Source: DSUN01 sp035527715 (lineage in GTDB: Bacteria > Planctomycetota > PUPC01 > DSUN01). Taken from it: 9,585 nucleotides of DNA. The notes below the pieces were generated by a model. The model worked only from the letters and a program-made list of their open reading frames with translations. It made no database searches and had not been told where the DNA came from. A program made the position numbers and the translations under genes. The stretch spans positions 1 through 9,585 of the forward strand of contig DATKZY010000006.1 in the NCBI GenBank assembly GCA_035527715.1, in the 5' to 3' direction. Shown piece by piece: positions 1-8,643 of the stretch (the first letter of the stretch is position 1; the number at the start of each line of letters is the position of its first letter).

Positions 1-51
1 GCTCCCGGCTACCTGCGCTCGATCCCAACACCCCCCCTGCCATTCTACGCA

Positions 52-107
52 GGGGCCGCCCCGCGTCAATCTCCGTGCGGCCCCAGAGGCAGGCACCCCT
101 GCCTCTG
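52..107. repeat. Two adjacent hairpins
   Basis: The first hairpin pairs GGGGCCGC (52-59) with GCGGCCCC (77-84) around a 17-nt loop. The second pairs CAGAGGCAGG (84-93) with CCTGCCTCTG (98-107) around a CACC loop, a perfect 10-bp stem. Neither is followed by a T-run on either strand. They may be part of a transcript end for a gene outside the window or a REP-like repeat; the sequence alone does not decide. Confidence 0.45.
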
Positions 108-160
108 AGATAGTCCCTAGCACTGCGAAGCTGCTCTCTCCGGGGCGAGCCGCAAGCAGT

Positions 161-316
161 TGTCATTCTGAGCGTAGGCCGCCTCTTGGCGGCCGTAGTC
201 GAAGAATCTGTCTTCGGCGTGCGTCCGGGCACGGAGTCACGTGCTCACTCACGGGCTCAGTCCGCCGAGAGATTCTTCGCTCCGCCCGCCCAGGGCCGGC
301 TCCACTCAGAATGACA
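161..316. repeat. 156-bp nested palindromic (MITE/REP-like) element
   Basis: The element is bounded by perfect 12-bp inverted repeats, TGTCATTCTGAG (161-172) and CTCAGAATGACA (305-316). Further in, a second perfect pair is found: GAAGAATCT (201-209) and AGATTCTTC (270-278). Between outer and inner repeats each arm carries its own small hairpin: GGCCGCC-TCTT-GGCGGCC at 177-194 on the left and an imperfect GC-rich one at about 282-298 on the right. The whole could fold as a cruciform. TGTCATTCTGAG...GAAGAATCT palindromes are, as I recall, a widespread interspersed family in many bacterial genomes. There is no coding capacity, so any mobility would have to be non-autonomous. It lies between the sulfatase 3' end and the window edge, a typical intergenic site. 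Confidence 0.75.
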
Positions 317-388
317 TGCTATCGTAGCGTATCTCTTGTGCTGACAAGACGTTACCTCCCTCGCGCCAGCGAAAGTAGCGCGATGATG

Positions 389-1942
389 CTATGACCCTCG
401 CCTCGGAGCGCTGCGGCCCGTCGCCTTGAACTCCTCGAGCTTGCTGCGCAGTTCCTTCACAATCTCAGGATGCTTGTAGTAGAGGTTCGTGGTCTCGCCG
501 GGGTCGTCGTCGAGATGGTAGAGCTGCGCGGGTGCGTCGGGCGCAGTGTCGGGCCGGGAGTAGGCCCTCATGGGACCCTTCTGGTAGTCGTTCCCCCCCG
601 AACCCTTGTGGTCGAGGTACTTCCACGGCCCGCGGCGAATGGCGAGGGCGAGGCTGATGGTCTGGTGCAGCGTGTACTGGCGCACGGGGCCATCCGGCTT
701 CCGCCCCAGGAGCGCGGGGAGGAAGTCGTAGCTGTCCTCGGCCGCATCGTTCGGGAGGTCGCAGCCGGCAATGGCGGCGCATGTGGCCATCAGGTCCGTC
801 AGGCATACCGTGTGGCTGGTGGTGCTGCCCGGCGCTATCTTGCCCGGCCACCGCGCGACGAACGGCACGCGGTGGCCGCCCTCCCACTGGTCGCGCTTCA
901 CCCCGCGCCAGGGGCGGGCGCCGTCGTGGCTGTGGTCCTTGCGCATGCGGATCACCGATGTCACCTCGGGGCCGTTGTCGCTCGAGACCATGAGCAGCGT
1001 GTTCTCGGCGAGGCCAAGACGGTCGAGCGCCTTGGCGACCTCCCCGACGATGTAGTCGAACTCCAGGATGAAGTCGCCGTGCGGCCCGGCCTGGGTCTTG
1101 CCCTTGAAGGCCCTCCCGGCAAAGGACGGCAGGTGGACGGCCTGCGTGCAATGGAGGAGGAAGAAGGGCTTGTTCGGGGCCGTCTTCGCGTGGTTCTCGA
1201 GGAATCGGAGGCTCTTGTCCAGGAAGAGCATATCCACCTCTTCCAGGTCGAAGCCGGGCGCGATCAGGCCGCGACGGTTGTCTCGCGAGTAGGCGTGCTT
1301 GGGCAGCGGCGTGGCGTCCAGGAGGCCCGTGGGCGGCACGGGCACGCGGTCGCCGTCAATGAAGGCGTAGAGCCAGTCGGTGGTAGGGCAGCAGGCCGTG
1401 CCGAAGAAGTGGTCGAAGCCCCGGTGGATGGGGGCGTCGGGGATGGGCCGCGAGAAGTCGGCCCGCTTGACACCCTCCAGCCCGCTCGCGTTGATGGGCT
1501 TCCCCTGGCCGTCGAGGAAGGTGAGCCCCACGTGCCACTTGCCGAAGCAGGCCGTCGTATAGCCTCGCTTCCGGAGCATCTGCGGGAGAGTCAGACGGCC
1601 CGGCTCGATCAGGCAGGGGCCGCCGACGCCGGTGAAGACGCCTCGCATGCCGGTGCGGAATGCCATTCGGCCAGTGAGGACGCTATAGCGGGACGGCGTG
1701 CAGACGGTGGACGGGCTGTGTGCGTCGGTGAACCGAACGCCCTTTTCCGCCAGCCGGTCCGTGTGGGGAGTGGGCACCTTGCTCTCGGGATTGTAGCACC
1801 CCACGTCGCCGTAGCCCAGGTCGTCGGCCAGGATGAACACGATGTTCGGCATCGGGTCGGCTCCCTTCGCGCGCGCGGCGCGGTCCAGCAGTGCCCCGAC
1901 GCCGGACAGCGCAGCCATCTTCAGGAAAACGCGTCGTTCCAT
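389..1942 (-). CDS. Tat-exported Cys-type sulfatase (arylsulfatase family)
   Basis: A 517-residue sulfatase of the alkaline-phosphatase-like fold, expected to hydrolyse sulfate esters, probably on a polysaccharide. Visible motifs: metal-binding ILADDLGYGD (37-46), the formylglycine motif C81-T-P-S-R85 followed by LTGR, GKWHVG (134-139) with the usual catalytic Lys and His, SDNGPE (321-326) with further metal ligands, and WRGVK...EGGHRVP (345-360). C81 would need conversion to formylglycine by a maturase, which is not in the window. The N-terminus ERRVFLK followed by a hydrophobic stretch is a twin-arginine signal, so export after folding is likely. I chose the ATG at 1942 because GGGAG sits 8 nt upstream. 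An in-frame TTG at 1957 would add five residues but place that Shine-Dalgarno inside the gene. Stop is TAG. The gene is divergent from the secreted-protein gene at 2141. Substrate cannot be told from sequence. Confidence 0.93.
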   Translation of the reverse strand: MERRVFLKMAALSGVGALLDRAARAKGADPMPNIVFILADDLGYGDVGCYNPESKVPTPHTDRLAEKGVRFTDAHSPSTVCTPSRYSVLTGRMAFRTGMRGVFTGVGGPCLIEPGRLTLPQMLRKRGYTTACFGKWHVGLTFLDGQGKPINASGLEGVKRADFSRPIPDAPIHRGFDHFFGTACCPTTDWLYAFIDGDRVPVPPTGLLDATPLPKHAYSRDNRRGLIAPGFDLEEVDMLFLDKSLRFLENHAKTAPNKPFFLLHCTQAVHLPSFAGRAFKGKTQAGPHGDFILEFDYIVGEVAKALDRLGLAENTLLMVSSDNGPEVTSVIRMRKDHSHDGARPWRGVKRDQWEGGHRVPFVARWPGKIAPGSTTSHTVCLTDLMATCAAIAGCDLPNDAAEDSYDFLPALLGRKPDGPVRQYTLHQTISLALAIRRGPWKYLDHKGSGGNDYQKGPMRAYSRPDTAPDAPAQLYHLDDDPGETTNLYYKHPEIVKELRSKLEEFKATGRSAPRRGS

Positions 1943-1971
1943 GGGGACTTCTCCCAATTGTGTTCGCTGCC

Positions 1972-2000
1972 ATTATGCCAGCCCGAAGGGGCATGGTCAA
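1972..2000 (-). promoter_or_regulatory. Predicted sigma-70-type promoter of the sulfatase gene
   Basis: On the minus strand, TTGACC (1995-2000) and CATAAT (1972-1977) are separated by exactly 17 nt. This would start transcription near 1965, giving a short leader of roughly 20 nt that contains the GGGAG ribosome site. Five of six bases match consensus in each box. Confidence 0.65.
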
Positions 2001-2068
2001 TGGCCCGACTCGCCAGCTCGCCCGGGCGGAGCCGCGACATGGAGCCAAGTCGCCGGTCCTTGACGCCC

Positions 2069-2104
2069 ACGACGCGGCGTCGTAGGATGACTGGACGGTA
2101 TACT
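2069..2104 (+). promoter_or_regulatory. Possible promoter and operator palindrome before the secreted-protein gene
   Basis: TATACT at 2099-2104 is a good -10 box 36 nt before the start codon, but no recognisable -35 lies at the right spacing. The -35 position is instead overlapped by a perfect 15-nt palindrome, ACGACGC-G-GCGTCGT (2069-2083). A weak -35 covered by an inverted repeat is the arrangement expected of a regulator-controlled promoter, but one palindrome in GC-rich DNA may be chance. Confidence 0.35.
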
Positions 2105-2140
2105 TTGGCGTCCCCGCCAACTGGGAAATGGAGGCGACGG

Positions 2141-3901
2141 ATGGTGCAATCGCTTCGCGCGATGGTTGTGATCGCGGCGCTGGCAACAGGCGTGTCTGCT
2201 GCCGACGAGCTCGAAGTCACAGTCGCCGACGGTGGCCTGGGCCGCCTGGCGTGGGCGGGTGCCGACCTCTTGAAGGACGGTAGGCCTAAGGTCAAGAGGG
2301 TCGTCTTCGAGCGCGAGACGCTCGATGAGAATCAACTGAAGGGCTGCTCGTTCGACAAGCTGGACGGCGCGAATCCCAAGGTGAGTTCCGATGGCGCTGC
2401 CCGGCGGCTGACCTATGGCTACCCCTGGGGCTCCGTCTCGTTCGCCTATGCGCCAGGCCCCGACCGCCTGGGCATCACGGCCACGATCGCGAACGACTCC
2501 AAGCTCCCCATCGCCGACTTCGAGATCGAGCCCCTGAGCCTGTCGTTCCCCGCGCCGCCTGCCAAGCCCAAGCAAGGGCGCTGGATCGAGACACTGCCCG
2601 ACCGCCTGGGGGTCGTCGAGGCCACGTTCGGCGCCACCAGGCTCCTGCTGTGCTGCGAGACCCTCGCCCCGCTGAACTTCGGGCTGGCCCAGAGCGGGAA
2701 GAGCGAATCCCCGGTCGTGCTGAAGGGCGGCGTCATGAGGATGGAGCCGGGCGCGGTGTTCTACCATCCCCTCGGCCTGCCGCGCGTCGAGCCAGGCAAG
2801 AGCCTTGCCATCGCGTTCTCACTGCGGTTCGCCCCGGCCGATACAGGGGCCAACGACCGCAAGCTCCTGGCGGACCTGTACGAGGCGTTCAGGAAGCACC
2901 ACCAGCCGCGAATGGTCTGGCAGGACCGCCGGCCGATCGGCACCATCTTCGTCGGCAAGGGCAAGGGGCCTGAGAACAATCCCCGCAACTGGTTCGGCAG
3001 GAAAGACCTCGATGTGCGAACGCCCGAAGGCAAGGCCGAGCTGCGCAAGCTCTTCATGGAATTCGCCGACAGGTGCATCAAGTCGCTCAGGAACACAGAC
3101 GCGCAGGGCATGATCGTGTGGGACGCGGAGGGTTCGGAGAACCCCCACCCGATCACCTACATCGGTGACCCGCGCATGGTGAAGGTCTTGGCGCCAGAGG
3201 CCGAGGACATCTATCCTGAGTTCTTCAAGAAGTTCCTGGATGCCGGCCTGCGTGCGGGCTGCTGCATCCGCCCGACCCAGGTGTACCTGGACGCCAAGAA
3301 GGGCTGGTCGCACGGCACGGGCAGCCACGGGCCCGAGCGCAACCCGCTCGGCGACGATTTCGGCGCGATCTGGCCCAAGGGCCTGCCCTGGTGGCGCTTC
3401 TACCCAGTGGTCGAGCGGATGTGCCGGAAGATCGAATACGCGAGGAGGAACTGGGGCTGCACGATCTTCTACGTGGACACCAACGGCGTCTACCGCCAGG
3501 CCGGCGAGAAGCACGAGTTCGGCTGGGCGCTCCTCGACAGCCACGTCTGGCGTGACATTATCCGGCGGCATCCCGACGTGCTGCTGATCCCCGAGCTGGG
3601 CACGGGCGCGCCCGCCCAGTGGGCCTACGCCGCCCAGTACCTCCAGCCGCCGTACAGCGGCGCCCGAACCCCGCCCGAGGTGCTGGAGCTGCTTCCCGGC
3701 GCATTCAGCGTCTGCCAGTCCGTCAACCTCTCCCCCGCGGACTGGGACAAGCGGCAGGGCGAGTTCCTGGAGGGCGTTCGCGGCGGCGACAGCATGTTCT
3801 TCCGGGGCTGGTTCGACGACGGCTACAACGCGAAGATCAAGCAGTTGTTCCGGCGGGTCTACCAGCCCGGCGCCCTCGCGCCCCCAGGCGCTGCGAAGTA
3901 G
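2141..3901 (+). CDS. Secreted protein of unknown function, glycoside-hydrolase-like
   Basis: A 586-residue protein I cannot assign to a named family. The start at 2141 is supported by GGAGG at 2130-2134, 6 nt upstream, and by the signal peptide that begins there: SLRAMVVIAALATGVSA, likely cut after residue 20 or 21. Residues 22 to about 235 are rich in short beta-like segments and resemble a beta-sandwich. From about 240 on, strand-like segments ending in acidic residues recur: MIVWDAEG (324-331), TIFYVDTNG (441-449) and LLIPELG (481-487), with aromatic-rich PWWRFYP (416-422) between. This pattern suggests a TIM-barrel glycoside hydrolase with candidate acids D328/E330, D446 and E485; that is inference from pattern only. 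The reading frame stays open far upstream (from 470), but that part is antisense to the sulfatase and not real. Divergence from a sulfatase supports a role in breakdown of a sulfated glycan. The gene ends 18 bp before the tRNA-Ile gene of the convergent rRNA unit. Confidence 0.85.
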   Translation: MVQSLRAMVVIAALATGVSAADELEVTVADGGLGRLAWAGADLLKDGRPKVKRVVFERETLDENQLKGCSFDKLDGANPKVSSDGAARRLTYGYPWGSVSFAYAPGPDRLGITATIANDSKLPIADFEIEPLSLSFPAPPAKPKQGRWIETLPDRLGVVEATFGATRLLLCCETLAPLNFGLAQSGKSESPVVLKGGVMRMEPGAVFYHPLGLPRVEPGKSLAIAFSLRFAPADTGANDRKLLADLYEAFRKHHQPRMVWQDRRPIGTIFVGKGKGPENNPRNWFGRKDLDVRTPEGKAELRKLFMEFADRCIKSLRNTDAQGMIVWDAEGSENPHPITYIGDPRMVKVLAPEAEDIYPEFFKKFLDAGLRAGCCIRPTQVYLDAKKGWSHGTGSHGPERNPLGDDFGAIWPKGLPWWRFYPVVERMCRKIEYARRNWGCTIFYVDTNGVYRQAGEKHEFGWALLDSHVWRDIIRRHPDVLLIPELGTGAPAQWAYAAQYLQPPYSGARTPPEVLELLPGAFSVCQSVNLSPADWDKRQGEFLEGVRGGDSMFFRGWFDDGYNAKIKQLFRRVYQPGALAPPGAAK

Positions 3902-3919
3902 CCGGCGGGCCTCGGCGGG

Positions 3920-3996
3920 TGGTGGGCCTGGTAGGAGTCGAACCTACTACCTTGCCCTTATCAGGGGCACGCTCTAGCCAAGTGAGCTACAGGCCC
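3920..3996 (-). tRNA. tRNA-Ile (anticodon GAT)
   Basis: The minus strand folds into a complete cloverleaf of 77 nt with encoded CCA. Acceptor stem GGGCCTG/CAGGCCC, D-arm GCTC/GAGC, anticodon stem TGCCC/GGGCA with loop CTGATAA (anticodon GAT), variable AGGTA, and T-arm GTAGG/CCTAC with loop TTCGACT. All stems pair perfectly. In most bacteria tRNA-Ile(GAT) lies in the 16S-23S spacer, followed by tRNA-Ala and 23S. Here it is the last recognisable element of the unit. No T-run terminator is seen after it. Confidence 0.97.
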
Positions 3997-4003
3997 AAAA
4001 GAA

Positions 4004-4103
4004 ATGCCGATGGGCGTCCGTCCCGGGGGCCGGAGCGGCGACCCTCGGCAGTCGCACGCCGCGGGCCGGGCTCGTCCCGACCGGGAAGGTCGCCCATCGG
4101 CAT
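4004..4103 (-). repeat. Long hairpin between 16S rRNA and tRNA-Ile
   Basis: ATGCCGATGGGCG (4004-4016) is the exact inverse of CGCCCATCGGCAT (4091-4103). The stem continues inward with two mismatches through TCCCGG/CCGGGA (4021-4026 with 4081-4086), giving 21 of 23 positions paired. Inside it GCGGCG/CGCCGC (4035-4040 with 4057-4062) can extend the fold. The base of the hairpin is 7 nt before the first base of the tRNA. It has no T-tail, so a double-strand processing site (RNase III type) is more likely than a terminator. This is inference. Confidence 0.75.
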
Positions 4104-4113
4104 CTCATATATC

Positions 4114-4140
4114 CAAGTGGTAGCCCGTGGCGCTCGGTTG
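4114..4140 (-). promoter_or_regulatory. 3' arm of the pre-16S processing stem
   Basis: This segment, 45 nt past the mature 16S 3' end, is complementary to the leader arm at 5831-5859. Reading the RNA, CAAGT, GGTAGCCC and GTGGCG in the leader pair with CGCCAC, GGGCTACC and ACTTG here, with two single-base bulges, and a further GGTTG/CAACC pair lies inside. Such stems bracket 16S in bacterial precursors and are cut by RNase III. Confidence 0.75.
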
Positions 4141-4179
4141 CGCCGATTCAGAGCCCGTCCGAAGACGGGTTCTAATTAT

Positions 4180-5739
<1,560 letters not shown>

Positions 5740-5830
5740 AAAGGCTCAGCACACGCGCTCGCACGTCGGACGTGAGATTGCGTTGCTGTCTTTCAGGACG
5801 GTTCGAGCCTTCCCCAAAGGGTCAGCTCCA

Positions 5831-5859
5831 CAACCTCACGCCACAGGGCTACCGACTTG
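5831..5859 (-). promoter_or_regulatory. 5' arm of the pre-16S processing stem
   Basis: Leader sequence about 90 nt before the mature 16S. It is complementary to 4114-4140 on the far side of the gene (GGTAGCCC, GTGGCG and CAAGT all have exact partners). The outer end of the arm overlaps boxA by a few bases, as in many rRNA leaders. Confidence 0.75.
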
Positions 5860-5870
5860 TCAAAGAACAA
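5857..5870 (-). promoter_or_regulatory. boxA-like antitermination site in the rRNA leader
   Basis: The minus strand reads TTGTTCTTTGACAA, close to the boxA consensus TGCTCTTTAACA bound by NusB-S10 for rRNA antitermination. Its place between the promoter and the processing stem is the usual one. Confidence 0.65.
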
Positions 5871-5912
5871 CGGCCACGGCTTCCATGTCGATGTCGTAGC
5901 CGTAGCGCTATG

Positions 5913-5940
5913 ATTATAGCACTTCGGCCAGGATTGTCAA
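5913..5940 (-). promoter_or_regulatory. rRNA promoter with consensus -35 and -10
   Basis: Minus-strand TTGACA (5935-5940) and TATAAT (5913-5918) both match the sigma-70 consensus exactly, with a 16-nt spacer. Transcription would start near 5906, giving a leader of about 166 nt before 16S. A short A-tract (5947-5951) just upstream of the -35 is a weak UP-element candidate. The stretch 5952-6064, up to the lgt stop codon, shows nothing recognisable and no clear lgt terminator. Confidence 0.85.
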
Positions 5941-6064
5941 GGCCCATTTTTCTCCAGCCCCCAGGCCAGCCGACGAGCCCTCCCCTCGAGCCATCGCCGG
6001 GGCCGGGCTCAGCGGGTCGGCTCCTGCCTGTTCGGGCGGCTGGAGGAGAAGGAGGCGGCGCGGG

Positions 6065-6901
6065 TCACACGGCTGTGGCCTCGGCCTCGGGCCCGCGCAG
6101 GCGCGCCCAGAGGAAGACCGCCACGCCGACCGAGAAGACCGCGAGAGCCCCGATCTGGCCGGGGTTCAGGCCGAGCGCGACCGGCGCGGTGTCGCGCCGC
6201 ACGAGTTCGACGCCGAAGCGCGACACCGCGTTGAGGATGCACAAAAGGCCGAATACCTCGCCGTGCCGCCGCTTGTAGGGCGTGGCGGCGATGAGGAGCG
6301 CGCTGGTGAGGAACAGGCTGGCCGCTTCGTAGAGCTGCGTGGGGTGCACGGCCAGCGAGGCCCCCGCGCTGTCGGCGACCCAGCCGCGCCGCGCGTGGTC
6401 GAGGAATGGCGCGCTGCCAACGGGGGCGCCCGTGTCGTTGAGGAAGGCGGGGAACCGCACGGGCAAGGGGAACCCGCCCGTGCAGGCGCCGCCGAAGCAG
6501 CAGCCGTTGAGGAAGCAGCCGATGCGCCCGAACGCCTGGCCGAGGGCCACCGCGGGGGCGAAGAGGTCCGCGACCAGCCCCACGGGCAGCCGCTTCTTCC
6601 GCAGGTACGCGTAGTCGGCGACGACGGCGGCGATGAGGCCGCCGTAAAAGACGAGGCCGCCCCTCCACACCTCGATGAGGACCCAGATGGAGTCGCCGGC
6701 GTCGCGGTGGAGCGCGAACCAGAGGAGCCGCGAGCCGACGACGCCCGCGAGGATCGAGATGAGCACGATGTTGCCGACGACGTCGGGGTGGATGCCCTGC
6801 GCCTTCGCGCGTCGCGCGGCGAGCCACCAGCCCGCGTAGAAGCCCACGGCCAGCATGAGGCCGTAGGAGTGGATGAAGGAGAAGAAGAGGGTCGGGTGCA
6901 T
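6065..6901 (-). CDS. lgt: Prolipoprotein diacylglyceryl transferase (Lgt)
   Basis: A 278-residue inner-membrane enzyme that moves diacylglycerol from phosphatidylglycerol onto the lipobox cysteine of prolipoproteins, the first step of lipoprotein maturation. Family marks are an N-terminal HSYGLMLAVGF (11-21), RGGLVFYGG (80-88), the signature GRIGCFLNGCCFG (125-137), HPTQLYE (186-192) and RFGVELVRRD (228-237); several hydrophobic segments fit a polytopic membrane protein, and the length is normal. Against E. coli Lgt, the signature Arg and second Asn are kept, but the positions of N146 and E151 are cysteines and the H103 position is tyrosine. I recall such GCF..GCC versions from other deep lineages, so activity as Lgt is likely but not certain. 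The start codon is ATG with only a weak GGAG about 12 nt upstream. It follows the MFS gene by 24 bp and is probably co-transcribed with it. Confidence 0.9.
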   Translation of the reverse strand: MHPTLFFSFIHSYGLMLAVGFYAGWWLAARRAKAQGIHPDVVGNIVLISILAGVVGSRLLWFALHRDAGDSIWVLIEVWRGGLVFYGGLIAAVVADYAYLRKKRLPVGLVADLFAPAVALGQAFGRIGCFLNGCCFGGACTGGFPLPVRFPAFLNDTGAPVGSAPFLDHARRGWVADSAGASLAVHPTQLYEAASLFLTSALLIAATPYKRRHGEVFGLLCILNAVSRFGVELVRRDTAPVALGLNPGQIGALAVFSVGVAVFLWARLRGPEAEATAV

Positions 6902-6925
6902 GCGCTGTACGCTCCGCGGCGGCGC

Positions 6926-8596
6926 TCAGGCCGGCGTGCCGCCGGCGCCCCGGGTGTCGAGGAACTCCTGCTTGTAGCCGCCGCGCGCCCTGTCGTAGAG
7001 GAACATGCCGGCGAAGACGAGGAAGATGACGACGGAGAGAGCGGCGACGTAGCGGAAGGTGATGGACGCCGCGCGGCGGTTCGCCTCCTTGAGCGCCCCC
7101 GCTACGGTCTGCCTCTGGTGCGGCGTGCCAAGCCGGTCCACGGCTTCGGGGATCGCCTTGGTCAGGCGCGGGGGCTCGATGGCCTTGCGCTTCGCGGGGT
7201 CGGCGGCCTTCGTCAGGGCAGCCTCGACGGCGCGTCTGTCGGCCTCCGAGAGCTGGGCTTTCACCTCGTCAATCCTGGTGAGAAGGGACTTGGGGAGAGG
7301 CTGCTCCCTCGTCGCCGCGTCGGTCGGAGGCGGGGCAGGCGCCGGCTCTGGCCGCCTGGCGGCGTCGAGGGACGCTGCAAGCCCGGCGATCGTGCCCTCG
7401 AGGGTCGGCCCAATCTCTTCCCGGACGGTTTCGACGACGGCGTAGCGTTCGAGGACCTCGGCCTGGACCGCTGGGGCGAGCGCCTCGCGGACCGCGGCCT
7501 CGGCGTAGTGGTCGTGGATGGCGCCCATCTTGGGGCCGGTCACCAGGGAGAGGAAGAGGCCGGCGGCCCCGCCCAGGATGGCCAGGAGGAGCGTGCCGCC
7601 CTTGGGGAAGCGCTCGGAGACGATCCCGAGCATCGTGGGCCACATGTACGTGCAGCCGAGGCCGAAGACCGTGGAGGCGACCAGCAGGCTCCCCCAGCCG
7701 CGCACCCCGCTCAACAGCAGAAGACCCACGCCCGCGACCACGCTGGAGATGGCCATGATGCCCGTGGGCGTGAGCACGCGGGCCACCGGGCCGGCGAAGA
7801 ACCGCAGGACGAACATGAGCCACGACAGGTAAATGAGCACCAGCACGCCGCGGATCCCCATCAGGTCCTCGATGAACATCCCGAGCCAGCGGTTCGGCCC
7901 CAGCTCGATCGAGGCCGTGAGCAGCATGCAGAACACGAGGATGAGGAACATCGGGCGGAGGGCTTCCTTGAACATCACGGACGTGGGCACCCCCGCCTGG
8001 ACCCGCTCGGTCTTGGGGAACTTCTGGCCCAGGATGAGCAGAGCGTAGGCGATGACGGGCACGTAGACGAAGGCCATCTTGATCTGCCAACTGATGTCGA
8101 GGAGGCGCTGCGACGCTCCCGTCGCGTTCAGGACGGCCGAGAAGCCCCAGGCCAGGAGGCCGCCGATGACGATGCCGCCCGGCCACCAGGCGTGGAAGAC
8201 GTTGAGCATGTGGGTCTTCCGGTCGGGGTAGACGGTCGCGATGAAGGGGTTCGTGGCCGCCTCGACGGTGCTGGTGGCGAGGGCGAGACAGGTGCAGGCG
8301 ATGGCGAGGGACCAGAAGCCCTGGGCGAAGATGACCAGCGTGACGCCGACCAGGTGGGCCGCGACCGCCAGCCACAGCGCGACGCCCACGCCAATGAAGT
8401 CGAGCAGGCCGCCGATGATGAACATGGCGGCCACGCCGACCATGCCGCCCCACGACACGGCCTGGCCCACCTGCTCGCGGGTGAAGCGGAAGTGGCGCAC
8501 GAAGTCGCCCAGGATGTCCACGCTGACCGCGAACCACATCGCGTTGGCGATCAGGGCGAGACAGCACGCGAGAAAGAGCCTGCGGCGATTGTCCAC
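6926..8596 (-). CDS. MFS transporter with a long insert before the last membrane helix
   Basis: A 556-residue major facilitator superfamily protein. The start is GTG at 8596, supported by GGAGG at 8605-8609, 8 nt upstream. About eleven hydrophobic segments lie within residues 6-353, including HAWWPGGIVIGG (135-146), a motif I associate with sugar/fucose-type MFS porters common in planctomycetes. Then residues about 356-512 are hydrophilic and Ala/Glu/Lys/Arg-rich with a Pro-rich stretch (417-424), and a last hydrophobic helix (515-534) follows. The total is 12 helices but about 150 residues longer than a usual 400-residue MFS protein. Substrate is unknown; a sugar or organic acid is a guess. 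A promoter at 8644-8672 drives it, and lgt follows 24 bp downstream, so the two likely form an operon. Confidence 0.88.
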   Translation of the reverse strand: MDNRRRLFLACCLALIANAMWFAVSVDILGDFVRHFRFTREQVGQAVSWGGMVGVAAMFIIGGLLDFIGVGVALWLAVAAHLVGVTLVIFAQGFWSLAIACTCLALATSTVEAATNPFIATVYPDRKTHMLNVFHAWWPGGIVIGGLLAWGFSAVLNATGASQRLLDISWQIKMAFVYVPVIAYALLILGQKFPKTERVQAGVPTSVMFKEALRPMFLILVFCMLLTASIELGPNRWLGMFIEDLMGIRGVLVLIYLSWLMFVLRFFAGPVARVLTPTGIMAISSVVAGVGLLLLSGVRGWGSLLVASTVFGLGCTYMWPTMLGIVSERFPKGGTLLLAILGGAAGLFLSLVTGPKMGAIHDHYAEAAVREALAPAVQAEVLERYAVVETVREEIGPTLEGTIAGLAASLDAARRPEPAPAPPPTDAATREQPLPKSLLTRIDEVKAQLSEADRRAVEAALTKAADPAKRKAIEPPRLTKAIPEAVDRLGTPHQRQTVAGALKEANRRAASITFRYVAALSVVIFLVFAGMFLYDRARGGYKQEFLDTRGAGGTPA

Positions 8597-8643
8597 GGGC
8601 AGATCCTCCGAGCGAGCGCGCGGGTCACTCCGACTGCCGCAGC

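Larger units (their letters stand above)
1..388. other. Non-coding region left of the sulfatase gene
   Basis: I see no credible gene here. The stretch holds two adjacent hairpins (52-107) and a nested palindromic element (161-316), described separately. A further small inverted repeat, TCGCGC/GCGCGA at 361-366 and 378-383, lies just past the sulfatase stop codon on the minus strand. It has no T-run after it, so it is at best a weak terminator. Nothing recognisable was found in 1-51 or 108-160. Confidence 0.6.

Noticed and set aside
1943..1957. TTG start at 1957 for the sulfatase
   Set aside because: It would place the GGGAG ribosome site inside the gene, and the ATG at 1942 begins directly at the Tat signal.
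470..2140. Open plus-strand frame extending the secreted-protein gene far upstream
   Set aside because: It is antisense to a clear sulfatase with catalytic motifs, and the signal peptide and Shine-Dalgarno place the real start at 2141.
3860..3919. Terminator after tRNA-Ile on the minus strand
   Set aside because: Only short GC-rich stems such as GCGCC/GGCGC are seen and no T-run follows.
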